A program made the position numbers and the translations under genes. DNA of 64,000 nt from Balanoglossus misakiensis (lineage: Eukaryota > Hemichordata). This document shows positions 36,005 through 47,541 of this stretch, in pieces. The notes below the pieces were generated by a model that was not told the DNA's origin, made no database searches, and saw only the letters and a list, made by a program, of their open reading frames with translations. Numbering within the stretch: the stretch's first letter is position 1; each line of letters opens with the position of its first letter. The stretch spans positions 1,178,001 through 1,242,000 of the forward strand of contig CM082582.2 of NCBI GenBank assembly GCA_040954595.2, read 5' to 3'.

Positions 36005-38270
36005 GTGTGTGTGTCTGTCTGTATACCCGATATCTAAAGAACCGCTGAACCGATTTCAACCAAATTTAGTACACAGGTTCAGATATCATATGGCAAGAAC
36101 TGAAAAGGTTTTGGTGCGTGTGGCTTTGATATTAATGAAGTTATTTAAGTTTTAATTTTTCTATTACATGATTGTCTATGTGAGCTTTCGTTAATGCCGC
36201 ATATATGACCAGTGGAAACGATAGTTTGAGGAGATCGACAGTTTGAGGGCGCTGTGAAATGAGACATTCCTGGCGATATTGCCGTGGTTCTGTCCATGCT
36301 CAGACGCTGTACCCGTCGTTACGAATAACTTCCCTACGTGAATCCACAAGGAAGCTAACGTTGTTTAGTTGCTTCATAGAGCGTAAATTGTTAATCTACA
36401 GGACCGTCAGACGAATACTCTTTTCAAATGAAGTTTGAAACTACTTACGAGTAAGTTAGTGGAGACAATATGGCGGATAGTTGGCGTGCAGCCGAATCCG
36501 CGTTATGACTATGACGTGACCCATTCATCAAGACAAACCGTAAATGATTCACGCATATTGTGGTCCTCACGCAGTCAATCTCAAAATGTCACCAGGCTTT
36601 CTATTTGTCTATTGTTCAGAGAAAAATAACGTGGCGGTTGATCACACTCAACAGTAAAATCCGTTTTGTGAGTTTATAGACAGTCTGTTATCGCCAATAC
36701 TATATAGCGATTGCTAGATGGCTTACCCAATATGTGATCGAGCGAGAATGATAACATTGAATGTCTGTTCAGATCTCATTCCGTACGTCATACGTCAACA
36801 TTTCGATTTCGATTTAATCCATTCATAAAGAATTTAGAGAAAGTCGTCTTGAATTGTGACCCCGACTATCAATTTTACGATGATTTTTTGGCGACGGAAT
36901 ACACGAGACGCCATTGCATAACTACGTCAGCTGGACTTCCAAGGTTACCATTTTGTGTGTATGGAATCTTATCACAGAGACTACGTACTTTGACAATATG
37001 CCATGCTATATCAATGACGCCCCAGAAAATTTGTCGAAAAATGAATTTGTCTTCTCATGGTGGTGCAATATATTTTAATGTCTATTTTGAGGTTGATTTT
37101 GGTTTTTGGCTAACATGTATATCAATGTCAGCTTATAGCATAAGTTGGTGTCCGTCGTCTATGTATGTCTGTATGTGTGCCTCATACAGAATTATGTATT
37201 TTGCGAATGGATCAGTTTCGTCTAAATGTATTGATGTATGTATGTGTATGTCCATCAACATCAAAAACTTGAAACTACTGATATTTAGTGTGTACATAGA
37301 AATTGTTATTGCGAAAAAATGCATACTGGTATTAACTGGAAAAATGTTCAAATAGTCAAAATTGAAAAACTTAATAACAGCGGATCAGATTCAGTTAAAA
37401 ATTGGCGTGCATTGGTGTGCAAGTACTATGGGAAGACTTCGTATGATTTTGTTCAGGTGGAGTCAGTATCTGGCGTTTGCTATTTTTTATGAATTTTTGG
37501 GGGAATTTTCTGCAGTTTTGTTAAAAAAAATTCTTCTCTGAAATTACATGTCCAATTGATTGGAAACTTGGTATGGAGGTTCATAGGGCTTACCTGAATC
37601 ACATTTGTGCAAACGGTGGTGAAATTTGCAAAAATGCATTTTTGGGCAATATTTCCTGTTTTTGTCAAAAAATCAAATCCCGTGAAACTGTAAGTGCAAT
37701 TGTTTTGATACTTTGTATTTGGGTTTCTAGGGGTGATCTCAGTCAGATATGATCAAATTGTAAAGAAATTTGCATAATTGTATTTTTTGGGAATTCTGCA
37801 GGGTTTGGCCAAATAGTCTTCAGTAAAACCACAAGTCCAATTGATTGGAAACTTTGAATGGGAATTCATATATGTGATATCAGTCAGATTTGTCTGAATT
37901 ACCTGTTGTTTGCCAAAATGTCTTCCTTATTGAAACTTGTTAAAGAGGTTCTTAGGCATGAACAGAAATCAGATTTGTTGAAATCTGGTGAAATATTCAT
38001 ACTTTTTGGTATATTTCTTGCCATTTTTGATCAACGAGTTTTAGAATTCCATAGACTTATCTTTTTATGCAGTTCAGGATGGGGTACATGACTCATAACC
38101 CGTTACAAAAATTGACAAGGCAACAATTCCACAAACATGTTTACATTTCACAATGGTGCAACACACAACCCTTACACCATAAACACTATAAACCAAATTG
38201 GTTTAACACTGGTTTTTCTAATCTTGTTATTCTGTCAACCAATCACAGTACTGCACGTGAGCATATTCAG
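35905..38270. other. Right-arm-specific segment
   Basis: Mostly absent from the left arm. It begins with a TTTTAGCTCACGTGAAAATC block, contains a TG microsatellite (35971-36022), about 1 kb of unassigned DNA, and from about 37380 a degenerate tandem series of ATTTTTGG/GAAACT/CCAATTGATTGG blocks. A 168-residue open frame at 36849-37355 lacks an ATG start and family features and is not called. Confidence 0.6.
35971..36022. repeat. (TG)n/(TATG)n microsatellite
   Basis: TG dinucleotides with an internal TATG stretch, about 52 bp. Confidence 0.95.
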
Positions 38271-39069
38271 TTAATATCTGGTTTGAAGTATATTTTTGGG
38301 GTGATTTTGGTCAAATACTCAAAAACCTCTACTCACAGTTCTTTGAAATTTGGTTTGCAGGTTTCTAGGTGTGTTATCACGACATTTTAACAAATCCTAT
38401 GATGGAACTGTCAATATAGTTTTTGTGGACAATTTTTGCCATTTTTGTTTGATTGCTTTGCAATTTTTTGTTTTGCAGTTTCCAGGGGATTTTTTTACTG
38501 TGATATATCATAAATGTTCTGAAAATGAAAAAATTGTATTTTGGGGGCATAAAAAAAATTCTCAGAAAGTGCATGGTTGATCACTTTAAAAGTTTAGTTG
38601 TGAGTTAATGATATGTGCTTCTTTAGAATGATAATTGAATCAAATCATAGCTGAATTAGTTTTTTTGTTTATTTTGTTTGATATTTTTTCCTTATACCTC
38701 AAAAATTGTTATTATAAAAGGGAAATTACCATTACATAGTTGTTTGCAATTAAGGAGGACCCCCTCCCCCACTGAAAATCGTATACACCTTGATCTCTCT
38801 ATGTCTGTATTCATGTCTGTATGTATGTTTTACAAATGTATGCTCCCAATAAGAGTGAAATGATTTTTTTTATCGTAATACTTCTAAAGTGATTATTTCC
38901 TATGAGATGTGCAGACTTATTACCTAATCGTTTCTGAAATTCTACCTCATGCTGTGTATGAAAAGTCTAATATATGTCATTGTCAAGATCCCCAAAACAG
39001 GCTGATATAGTATCACATAACATTTGATAAAAGTATCCCAAACAGTGTGGCAATTTTGGTATACAGAAA

Positions 39070-40620
39070 AAAACACTAGAATGACAACAGCTACATGTAT
39101 GTAGGCTAGCAATAGGAACACAGATAACAATTCTCCATATTCATTTTTAAATACGATAAGATTCGCTGAAATTGGCACATCTGTGTGCAGGCAAAGTCAG
39201 TTCCAACTCGGCTTGCAAATCGGACCAATGTCTCTTGTTCGGTGAGACTGTATGGTTCTAGTAATAGCTGTAAGAACTTGATCATTGACCAAACTCTTGG
39301 TTCAATTTTGCAACATTTTATGATTTCAAGCTGTACATATTTAACTCCGTTTCAACTATAGTTGGAGGGATAACATTGGAGCCATTTCACTGACAAAATA
39401 GCGCTTAGGGACCATTCAGTTTTTACGGTGGGGGGAGGCTGGCAAAATCCAGGGGGTCACTTAAATTTTGAAATCCAAAAGAGGGAGTCATCTTTTTTTC
39501 AAACGTTTAGGGGGGAGGTCATATACATGTACCCACCGATGCTAACTTTGAGTGGAGTAGCAACAGTAAAATTGGTCCTTTCAAACATTGAGATAATTTG
39601 CTTTTGACTTCATTAAAATGCAACTTTGAGCTACATATTTTACAAAGTTTTCTTATGTGGAAGGGGGACATCCCCTCCCACACCCATCCCCTTATTTCTT
39701 CGCCACATATAGTGTACCAGGGCAGAATACTTGGCATCCCACCCCCACTGATGTTAACTTTGAGTGGCAAAAGTCAAATTTGTCCTCCCCAACATTAAGT
39801 TAATTTGCCTTTGAGTTCATTAAAATGCATTAATTGTATTTTACAAAATTGTCCTACGTACACCCACCCCTTCCACTTTTCTTGTTTTACCAATTCTACC
39901 AACTATTGTATTGACGTGTCCTTTTAATTTATCCATAGACCTTCTTTATTGCAACGCTATACTATTATACACTTCAAATTATAAATTTCTTTAAGAAATT
40001 TAGAATTGAGGTGTGAGGAGACCCTTTACCTTTATTGCATACAGTCAGTGTACATAAGATAAGGATGGCAAATGTTTTCGGGGTGGGAGGAGGGTCATCA
40101 TATTTTGGTCCTGTCAAAGGGGGGGGGGGGTCATCATTTTTTTGGTCCTGGTTGAAGGGGGTGTCGGCCTGATTTTGAAAACCAATGACACAAACTTTTG
40201 CCCCCCCCTCCACCAAAACTGAACAGTCCCTTACTGAAGGACGTCAATGTCTGTTAACAGTCAAATGCATTGCCATCAGAAAAAAAAAATGCAAACAATT
40301 TCTTATGTTTGTAGTACGCACTTTTTGTATATCTGTAAACTGTGTCTCAGTTGTGAAATTCTAAGGAAATTTGTTCCTTGGGTAGTATAAAGGATTCTTA
40401 AACAAACTTAGTCACGAAAGCTAAATGGTTACCTCAGAGAAACTGTGTTAAATTTGGTCATCATTGTTTTAAATCACACAAGACATTCCCACAGCTAAGT
40501 TACTGCAGCAGTCAGTTTCAACTCAGCTTGCAAATTGGGATCATGTCTTGTGTTCATCGAGACTGTCTGTAGTCGAGTTGACAGTCACTACAACTGTATT
40601 GCAAATATGGCAGGGTTGGG
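39070..40620. repeat. Sub-arm module, copy D (-), interrupted
   Basis: Reverse complement of copy A, split by the insertion at 39408-40230. Outside the insertion the order of shared blocks is preserved. Confidence 0.83.
39408..40230. mobile_element. TTA-flanked inverted-repeat element in right arm only
   Basis: The ends are GGGACCATTCAGTTTT and AAAACTGAACAGTCCC, with TTA on both sides (39405-39407, 40231-40233). The left arm lacks it: the equivalent site reads through TAGCGCTATTTTG near 16010. A TWA target and GGG-type ends suit the PIF/Harbinger group. Inside are two copies of a GTTAACTTTGAGTGG block and G/C homopolymer runs. No transposase. Confidence 0.82.
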
Positions 40621-40759
40621 CAACTCTTCTAATTTGCATTTGAACACCTTTTCTGTTTGCGTCAAAATGATGAATAATGTTTCGTTTTCAAGAATGCCTT
40701 AATATGGGCACCCAATACAAGACAACTGCATTGCAAATGGCATTTTCATTCAACTCTCC

Positions 40760-41010
40760 TGGGTACCTAAAACAATTTCAACATGGTTGACATGGCAATA
40801 TTAGACAACTGTTCTAATTTGCATAATCCAAAATGGCCGCCAAATTTCTCTAACATGTTAATTTCCCATATTTGTTTTAAATGGTGTGTAATATCGAATT
40901 TGCAGGGTTTCCATTAATATGGGTACCTAAAACAATTTCAACATGGTTGACATGGCAATATTAGACAACTGCTCTAATTTGCATAATTCAAACACCTGCT
41001 GGATAATTTA
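40760..41010. repeat. 160-bp repeat units, right arm (inverted)
   Basis: Reverse-complement copies of the 14741-15540 repeat (GGGTACCTAAAACAATTTCA, then CTAATTTGCATAAT). Fewer units than in the left arm, so copy number changed after the arms separated. Confidence 0.85.
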
Positions 41011-41667
41011 ACGTTTGCCATTCTTGTCCCATGATTGTATGTATTATATCTCATAACAGGCAATTAAGTGTGCTAATTGTCAAGCCAATCTTAATTCTTC
41101 ATCTGCACCACAAATCAGATGCAAGGTTTAGGACTGGGAGTGTATGTGGGAGCAGCATATAGGGGCCTACAGGTATCTTTAATGGCAAGTCCTCGGTTAA
41201 AGCCAGAAGGTTTTCAGGTTGTAGGCCTCTATTGTATCTGCAACAGTTTCTATCACCTCCATCCCACTGGCCGGCACCCGAGGGGGGGGGGGGGTACTTG
41301 AATTTTTTTCGGATGGTAGTCTGTCGCCCCAGTCGATAACATCAACACGTGTAAATGCCCAAAACCCGACCTATTTGTATTATAAGTCAAATTTTCTGGT
41401 CATTTACCCCAAGTTTTTCTTAAAGACTACATACCTATACACCTTTGTATGGGAGAACACATCCCCCACCCCCCTGCCAACACTAATTGGACAACTTTAT
41501 TCTTGTTATACTTCTTTATAAGTCTAAATGTTCAGTAAGACAAGGCAACAAGTTATTGAAGCTGCTGACCATGGAAACTATGATGAAGTATATTTTTTTC
41601 CTAGCTGTACATGTACAGTATAATTGGCCCAATGTACCAATTGGAGATGTGTGCCTTACAAGCAACA

Positions 41668-42190
41668 CAGGTTGTATATCCAAGCCTTGTCTGTTGGCAC
41701 TATGAAGGGTATTGGAAGAATGTCTCTGCTGGCCACTTTGGCCAGCCACTTTTGGCCAGCAGACTATCAAAAGGGTCAAGAAAATAGCCCTAAAAGGTAT
41801 GGCACTGTATGCAAATCTAGTGCAGGAGTGGATTGATACATTTCCCATCACTGTACATGCATCATCCTGTATGGATGATGTGTACTCTAGTATTATGCAC
41901 CAGATAAAAATGGTCAAAATTGCAAAAAAAGGAGATGAAACTCCCACTGGCCTTTAACGCAATCCATAGATAAAGAGACAACATGTTCAGGCATTGGATC
42001 TAAACATGGTGGATACTGACGAGGGTGTGGTGAATGATGGTGAATCCCTGGATGTTTTGAGGTCGGAATTCTGAAAAGGATTCCCATCGTGAGATTGAGG
42101 AACAGGATGATGCAGAGGGGCTGGCTCTTTGTGACTCCTATCAGTGGGGATAGACATATATTTGGGATACAGAGGTTGCACTTCCTTGCT
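41668..42190. other. Unassigned flank outside right arm
   Basis: Contains a hairpin (CTGCTGGCCA near 41727 with TGGCCAGCAG near 41753) and overlapping open frames on both strands without recognisable content. Confidence 0.4.
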
Positions 42191-42760
42191 TCATGATTAG
42201 TACGGTAACACTGCCAAATTTGCAACACAGTTGTATTGTTTAAGGTACCCATATGAATGTGCTAATCCTGAAAATACGATATTGCGCATCATTTTGGGAA
42301 ACATGGCAAAATTTCACTTTTAGTGGTGATTGGCGGCCATTTTTGATTATGCAAAATAGAAAAGTTGCCAAACACTGCCATATTTGCAATACATAACCAA
42401 TATGGATGCAAATCCTGAAATTTTAGATATTACACATAATTTTGAGAAAAAAGGGCCAAGTTTTATTTGAATTGTCCAACATTGCCATTTTGGCAACTCA
42501 GCTGGAATAGGTCTAGGCTCCCATATGAATGCCAATAAGCAAAAAACTTCATAGGAAAGAAAATTTCTAGGTAGGAAAATTTTGACTCAACTTCTGGTTC
42601 TAATAATAGGTGTAAGGATGTGATCGTTTGATTTTGCAACATTTTACAATTTCAAGCTGTGTGTATTTAACTCTGGTGCAATTCTGGTTGGAGAGACAAA
42701 TGGCTTAAGCCATTTAATTGAAAATATAGCACTACTTCACCAGGGTTGTGCAGTACCTTT
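42190..42760. repeat. Mosaic of arm-derived repeats
   Basis: 42190-42560 resembles the 160-bp units in left-arm orientation (GGCGGCCATTTTTGATTATG), while 42595-42750 resembles module B/D orientation (TTGCAACATTTTACAATTTC). Highly diverged. From 42760 to 42978 nothing is recognised. Confidence 0.65.
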
Positions 42761-42991
42761 GACAACACTTTGAACAATGTTGCAAAAAGCTTTGTGTTGA
42801 AGCTTGCTACAAGACTTGGCGTGCTGAAGCCTCTTATTCTAGTCTTAGTTGAACCTCAGCTGTAACTACGTTTGTGAAACCTTAACATTCAAATCTTTGG
42901 CCAAAGTTAGTGTTGCAAAGCTTCTTCAAAGTTTTGTGAACCTCAACAATGCTTTTCTATAGAAACCTTTAAACATGCGGGGGGGGGGGGG

Positions 42992-43195
42992 TGTAGTATT
43001 CTGACAGCTACGATCAATATAGCGCCCTCTAGTGTTGCATTGTTGGTGTTCCACTTGTTTATGAATTGCTGTACGACGTCACTTCCGCCCAGATAAGGCG
43101 AAGCACATTGTTGAGTCTTTTCAGCCGATCAATAAATAGGTTGTTGTTATACCTTATGATCGCATTATTATTCCCATGTTGATGGAAACATAACA
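42992..43195 (+). repeat. 5' LTR
   Basis: 204 bp, TGTAGTATT to CATAACA (TG...CA ends). Contains AATAAA at 43131-43136 and a CTCF-like ATAGCGCCCTCTAGTG at 43019-43034. No clear TATA box. Confidence 0.97.
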
Positions 43196-43213
43196 TGGTG
43201 GCAGCGGTGAACG
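43196..43213 (+). promoter_or_regulatory. Candidate primer-binding site
   Basis: TGGTGGCAGCGGTGAACG begins directly after the 5' LTR; TGG complements a tRNA CCA end. The tRNA species was not identified. Confidence 0.6.
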
Positions 43214-43305
43214 TGAGTGATCAGATGTAAGCAGACTTTACACAGTATCGACTACACAAGACACCAAAACTACAGAAGAAAAGATCATCGAACTGACCTG
43301 ACAAG

Positions 43306-43572
43306 ATGGCGGCCGCACTACAAACGCCCTTCACAGCCCCAAAGATGGAATGGGACGCGCCAGATCTAGCACTAGCCTTCAGTCGTTTTCGTCAAAAATG
43401 TGAGTTAACATTTAAGACAGCACTTAAAGATGCTAACGATGAAGAGAAAGCTAGCTACATATTCTATGGTCCGGTGAACCAGGTCTTGACAAATACAACA
43501 GTTGGTCGTTTGAAAATGAAGACCAGCGGAAAGTCCCCACAGTACTATTCGACAAATTTTCCGAACACTTAG
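43306..43572 (+). pseudogene. gag: Gypsy gag, N-terminal part, frameshifted
   Basis: The ATG at 43306 (context AAGATGGCG) opens an 88-codon frame. Up to about 43465 it reads as a normal gag matrix/capsid start; after TTCTATGG the coding pattern moves to another frame, consistent with loss of one base, and the original frame ends at 43570-43572. The displaced frame is open and joins the next entry. Either a real lesion or a sequencing error. Confidence 0.8.
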
Positions 43573-43616
43573 AGCCGAAGTCGAATCATCGCATACATAG
43601 ATACCAATTCCAAGAT

Positions 43617-44942
43617 ATGAGACAAGACCCTGGAGAACCAGTTGATGATTTCTTTTCGAAATTGAAAAATGAAGCCGCCAAATGCAAATTTGGGGATACA
43701 AAAGAACAGGAAGCAAGACTCGTAGATCAGTTGATATGGGGGATCTGTCACCAAGAAATACAGAAGAAACTTATTGGGCGTGATGAGAAACTGACCTTGA
43801 AGGAGGCGCTCGATATAGCTAGAGGTCACGAAGCCACAACAAAACACATGAAAACGCTCACAAATTGCCATATTGCTAATCCTGTGGATAGCAAAGCTGT
43901 CAACGCAGTAAAAAGGCAGCCCAACAAGACACACCCCAAACAATGTAAGCATTTCGGAAAAAAGCATGACACCTCAGTGAAAAGTAACTGCCCAGCATAT
44001 GGCTCGAAATGCCGAAATTGTGGGAAACCTAATCACTGGCAGGCGGTATGCCGTTCCAAAACCAGCTCAAGCGAACCGAAGTCACAGCAGAGACGAGGTG
44101 GAAAACCAATCCATAATGTGACACGCTCGAGCAGCAACATGCATCAAATAGATGATGAAGTCCTAGATGTTGGAACTATCGAAATAAATGCATTGGACAA
44201 CATCAACAGACAAGAAGAAATATACACGAAACTGACAATCACACAGAGCGAAAAGAAAAGGAAAGTAGCACTGAGATGCAAGATTGATACCGGTGCACAG
44301 GGCAATATACTGCCCCTCTGTCTTTTCAAGATCATATTTCCAGAGAAACTGGATAAACACGGAAATCCAAAACGCGGGCACTTGAAGGAAAATAAAACAA
44401 TCCTTACCGCATATGGAGGTTCCAAAATCAAACAGCTTGGCACCATCGTCATTCCATGTGAACATAGAGAGAGGAAAATCAGATGCCTCTTCTATGTAAC
44501 TGACGCCGCAGGCCCAGCCATTTTAGGGTTAAAGGCAAGCAGAGCCTTAAACCTGATACAAATAAACTGTTCAGTAGAAGCCATACAAGTGCAGGCGAGC
44601 CCAGAGTGCAAGACAGCACAGCCTGGAAGAAATGTGGAAGTGGAAAAGAGAAAGATGAACGAACAGAAGCCAGCAGGAAGAAACAGAAACCCTGCAGATG
44701 ACTACATAGACAGTAATACACCCATCAGGGACCGCCCTCCCATAAAGAACAAAGAACAGTTGCTGAGGATGTACCCTGATTGCTTTGACGACGTGGTCGG
44801 ATGTTTTGAAAACTACACATACCACATCACTCTTGATCCAGAAGTACAACCAGTAGTACACCCTGCCCGCAGAGTTCCATTAGAACTAATGGATAGACTC
44901 AAAACCGAGCTGCAGAAGATAAGCAAATCATCGCCAAAGTGA
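43617..44942 (+). CDS. gag-pro: Gypsy gag C-terminus, protease and start of RT domain
   Basis: A 441-residue frame. The first 100 residues are capsid-like. Zinc knuckles follow: a normal CCHC (CRNCGKPNHWQAVC, 44011-44052) and, before it, one in which the second Cys is Phe (CKHF, 43944-43955). The retropepsin active site DTGA is at 44286-44297 (residue 224), followed by the ILG-type flap/C-terminal box (AILGL). The last 60 residues are the linker entering RT and end at a premature TGA after a frame change near 44920. The listed start is the first ATG of the open frame; true translation would begin in the preceding gag segment. Confidence 0.9.
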   Translation: MRQDPGEPVDDFFSKLKNEAAKCKFGDTKEQEARLVDQLIWGICHQEIQKKLIGRDEKLTLKEALDIARGHEATTKHMKTLTNCHIANPVDSKAVNAVKRQPNKTHPKQCKHFGKKHDTSVKSNCPAYGSKCRNCGKPNHWQAVCRSKTSSSEPKSQQRRGGKPIHNVTRSSSNMHQIDDEVLDVGTIEINALDNINRQEEIYTKLTITQSEKKRKVALRCKIDTGAQGNILPLCLFKIIFPEKLDKHGNPKRGHLKENKTILTAYGGSKIKQLGTIVIPCEHRERKIRCLFYVTDAAGPAILGLKASRALNLIQINCSVEAIQVQASPECKTAQPGRNVEVEKRKMNEQKPAGRNRNPADDYIDSNTPIRDRPPIKNKEQLLRMYPDCFDDVVGCFENYTYHITLDPEVQPVVHPARRVPLELMDRLKTELQKISKSSPK

Positions 44943-46015
44943 ACCAGCCTACGAACTGGGTCAATTCTCTTGTTGTCCGGGAGAAAGACAATGGAAGACT
45001 TCGCATTTGTCTGGACCCGAAGGACTTGAACAAAGCCATTAAAAGGGATCATTACCCTACACCCACATTGGAGGAGATTACCCCAAAGTTGGCAGGCGCA
45101 ACACTTTTTAGCAAGCTAGACGCGCGGAACGGATACTGGAATGTAAAGATCGATGAAGAATCATCCTTCCTGACGACCTTTAACACACCATATGGCCGTT
45201 ACAGATTCCTACGAATGCCATTTGGGCTAAGGATGAGCCAAGATGTGTTTCAATTCAAAATTGATGAAACATACAGAGAGTGTGAAGGTGCAGTCGGCAT
45301 TGCAGACGATATACAAGTCTTAGGATCAGGAGAGCGACACCATGACCTGCATCTACACGAAGCCATGGAACGAACCAGGAAAGCAGGCATTAAACTGAAC
45401 AAAGAGAAATGCTACATCAAGACAAAAGAATGTAGTTTCTTTGGCATGTTATGCACAGAAGACGGAGTTAAACCCAACCCAGAAAAGGTCAAGGCGATAG
45501 AGATGATGCATCCGCCTAGAGACAAGACCGAACTGCGCACATTCCTCGGAATGGTGAACTACATGGGTTCATTCATACCCAGATTAGCTGAACACACAGC
45601 ACCACTGAGAGAGCTCATCAGAGACGACACTGAGTTTGAGTGGTCTCCGACACACACAAAGTCTTTCAATATGATCAAGGACCTGATCAGCACAAAGACT
45701 ACACTTGCTTACTACGACCGTAAGAAGCCTGTCACTCTACAAGTCGACGCATCGGGAAAGGGAATCGGAGCGGTGCTCATACAGGAACAGAGACCTATAG
45801 CATTTGCGTCCAAGGCCCTGACACCAGCGGAAACCCGATACGCCAATATAGAAAGAGAACTACTCGCGGTAGTCTACGGATGTGAGAAGTTTCGCACATA
45901 TCTCTACGGCAGAAGTTTCATAGTAGAGAGTGATCATCGACCGTTGGAGCAAATTCAGAGGAAGAATTTGACCAAGGCACCACCCCGATTACAGAGAATG
46001 CTGTTGCGCATATAG
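44939..46015 (+). CDS. pol: Gypsy reverse transcriptase and RNase H
   Basis: A 358-residue frame. RT motifs in order: VNSLVVREK, RICLDPKDLNKA, FSKLDARNGYW, FLRMPFGL and the catalytic box IADD (45299-45310; the family more often has Y/F/V before ADD). RNase H follows with VDAS, NIERELLA and ESDHRPLE carrying the acidic triad. It stops at TAG 46013-46015 directly before the conserved PYDF-T-IHYKP block, which continues in the same frame, so the TAG interrupts an otherwise continuous pol. Confidence 0.95.
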   Translation: MNQPTNWVNSLVVREKDNGRLRICLDPKDLNKAIKRDHYPTPTLEEITPKLAGATLFSKLDARNGYWNVKIDEESSFLTTFNTPYGRYRFLRMPFGLRMSQDVFQFKIDETYRECEGAVGIADDIQVLGSGERHHDLHLHEAMERTRKAGIKLNKEKCYIKTKECSFFGMLCTEDGVKPNPEKVKAIEMMHPPRDKTELRTFLGMVNYMGSFIPRLAEHTAPLRELIRDDTEFEWSPTHTKSFNMIKDLISTKTTLAYYDRKKPVTLQVDASGKGIGAVLIQEQRPIAFASKALTPAETRYANIERELLAVVYGCEKFRTYLYGRSFIVESDHRPLEQIQRKNLTKAPPRLQRMLLRI

Positions 46016-46054
46016 CCGTATGATTTCACCATACACTACAAGCCAAGCAAACAG

Positions 46055-47449
46055 ATGATACTTGCCGACGCACTATCTAGACTGTCACCACAAGATCAGA
46101 ACGAAATCAGTGACATGAAAGTCCAGATACACCACCTGGTGAAGATCACACCAATGAGACAGATGGAGATCAAAGAAGAAACTACCAAAGATGAAATTCT
46201 TCAATTATTGATCCAGCAAGTCCTGAAAGGATGGCCAGATAGCATCAAGGACATTCACGCTGATATTCGACCCTACTGGTCTATTCGAGACGATATCGCT
46301 ATCGAAGATGGTATTATCCTGATAGGCAGCCGACTCCTCATACCAGCAGTAATGAGAGATGAAATGCTACAACGCATTCATAGCAGTCACCTGGGGATCG
46401 AGAAATGCAAGCTGAGAGCCAGATCCAGCGTGTACTGGCCTGGAATTTGTAAAGATATAGAGAGACTAGTAACAGGATGCAACGCGTGCCAGAAATTCCA
46501 GAATTCCCAGCAGAAGGAACCGATGATTCCAATGGAAATTCCACCACGACTGTGGCACACAATTGGAGCAGACCTATTCTACGTGAACCAAACATGGTAC
46601 ATGATAGTTGCTGACTACTACTCCAAGTTCCCCTTCATTAGGAAACTTGAAGACCTCAGAGCCAGTACCATTATGAGAGCCCTCCGAATTCTATTTGCAG
46701 AGCAAGGAATACCCGAGAAACTAGTTTGTGACAACGGATCTCAGTTTACAGCTAGAGACTTCCACAGCCTAACTGAGAAGTATGGTTTTGCGATAGTCAC
46801 ATCATCACCATACTATCCCAAAGGGCACGGTTTTATCGAGCGACATGTACAGACCGTGAAGAACATCCTGATGAAGTGCAAAGAGTCCGGAGATGATCCG
46901 AATCTAGCATTGTTGGCACTTCGCGCGACTCCATTGAAGTCCAACATACCATCACCAGCTGAGTTGCTGAACAGCAGAGCATACAAGACAACTCTCCCAG
47001 CCAAAATTCACCCAGCAAGAAACGGGGAGGAAGTTCGTCAATACCTGACATCTCAACAGCAGGCCCAGACTTCCAGCCACGACCAGCACTCCAGACAACT
47101 ACCAGAATTGCTGACAGGTCAACAAGTCCATGTACAAAACCCAATCAGCAAAACATGGAGTCCAGCGAGAGTTGTAGCCCCAGCAAACACACCTAGGTCC
47201 TACACCGTGAAGTTAGACAACGGGAAACAAATGCGACGCAACAGGATCCACCTGAAACCAGTCAGCGCAGAACTGAAACCAGCACAGACAGGGATGGATC
47301 AACACAATATTGCACCAGCAGTCACAGAGGGAACACCGCCTCAACAACCCGCAACGCCAGCGTCACCAGCCCAAGAATCGTTGAGATCAACACGAACCAG
47401 AACAAATATACAAAAGCCGTCTCGATACAAAGATTATGTGACTGATTGA
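46055..47449 (+). CDS. pol: Gypsy RNase H tail and integrase
   Basis: In the same frame as the RT segment after the TAG. It starts in the ADALSRL box that ends Gypsy RNase H. Integrase: HHCC zinc region (His109, His112, Cys142, Cys145), catalytic core D173, D226 and E262 with exactly 35 residues between the last two, and a C-terminal basic domain (SYTVKLDNG, RRNRIHLKP). It ends at TGA 47447-47449, 92 bp before the 3' LTR. All catalytic residues are present. Confidence 0.95.
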   Translation: MILADALSRLSPQDQNEISDMKVQIHHLVKITPMRQMEIKEETTKDEILQLLIQQVLKGWPDSIKDIHADIRPYWSIRDDIAIEDGIILIGSRLLIPAVMRDEMLQRIHSSHLGIEKCKLRARSSVYWPGICKDIERLVTGCNACQKFQNSQQKEPMIPMEIPPRLWHTIGADLFYVNQTWYMIVADYYSKFPFIRKLEDLRASTIMRALRILFAEQGIPEKLVCDNGSQFTARDFHSLTEKYGFAIVTSSPYYPKGHGFIERHVQTVKNILMKCKESGDDPNLALLALRATPLKSNIPSPAELLNSRAYKTTLPAKIHPARNGEEVRQYLTSQQQAQTSSHDQHSRQLPELLTGQQVHVQNPISKTWSPARVVAPANTPRSYTVKLDNGKQMRRNRIHLKPVSAELKPAQTGMDQHNIAPAVTEGTPPQQPATPASPAQESLRSTRTRTNIQKPSRYKDYVTD

Positions 47450-47530
47450 TAGCTTTTTCTGATATTGAGATACGCCATTTGTTCCACAGAAAGTTGAGTT
47501 ATACAGAGGAAAATTTATCACATTTTTCCC

Positions 47531-47541
47531 AGAAGAGGGGA
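47531..47541 (+). promoter_or_regulatory. Polypurine tract
   Basis: AGAAGAGGGGA immediately 5' of the 3' LTR, the expected plus-strand primer position. Confidence 0.85.

Larger units (their letters stand above)
30496..41667. repeat. Right arm of giant inverted repeat
   Basis: Reverse complement partner of 14139-24183. It is longer because it holds 35905-38270 (mostly absent from the left arm) and the 823-bp element at 39408-40230. The outer terminus (GGAGATGTGTGCCTTACAAG, ending near 41667) mirrors the left terminus beside the 86-bp satellite. No satellite flanks this side. Confidence 0.88.

Noticed and set aside
36849-37355. 168-residue open frame
   Set aside because: No ATG at its start, runs through TATG-rich low-complexity sequence, absent from the matching arm, no domain.
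14139-41667. Giant palindrome as an assembly or chimeric-read artefact
   Set aside because: The arms differ by many substitutions, indels and three independent insertions with target duplications and empty sites, which an artefact would not produce.
41516-41947. 143-residue minus-strand open frame
   Set aside because: Half lies in diverged arm repeat and half in the flank, overlapped by several other frames; no domain.
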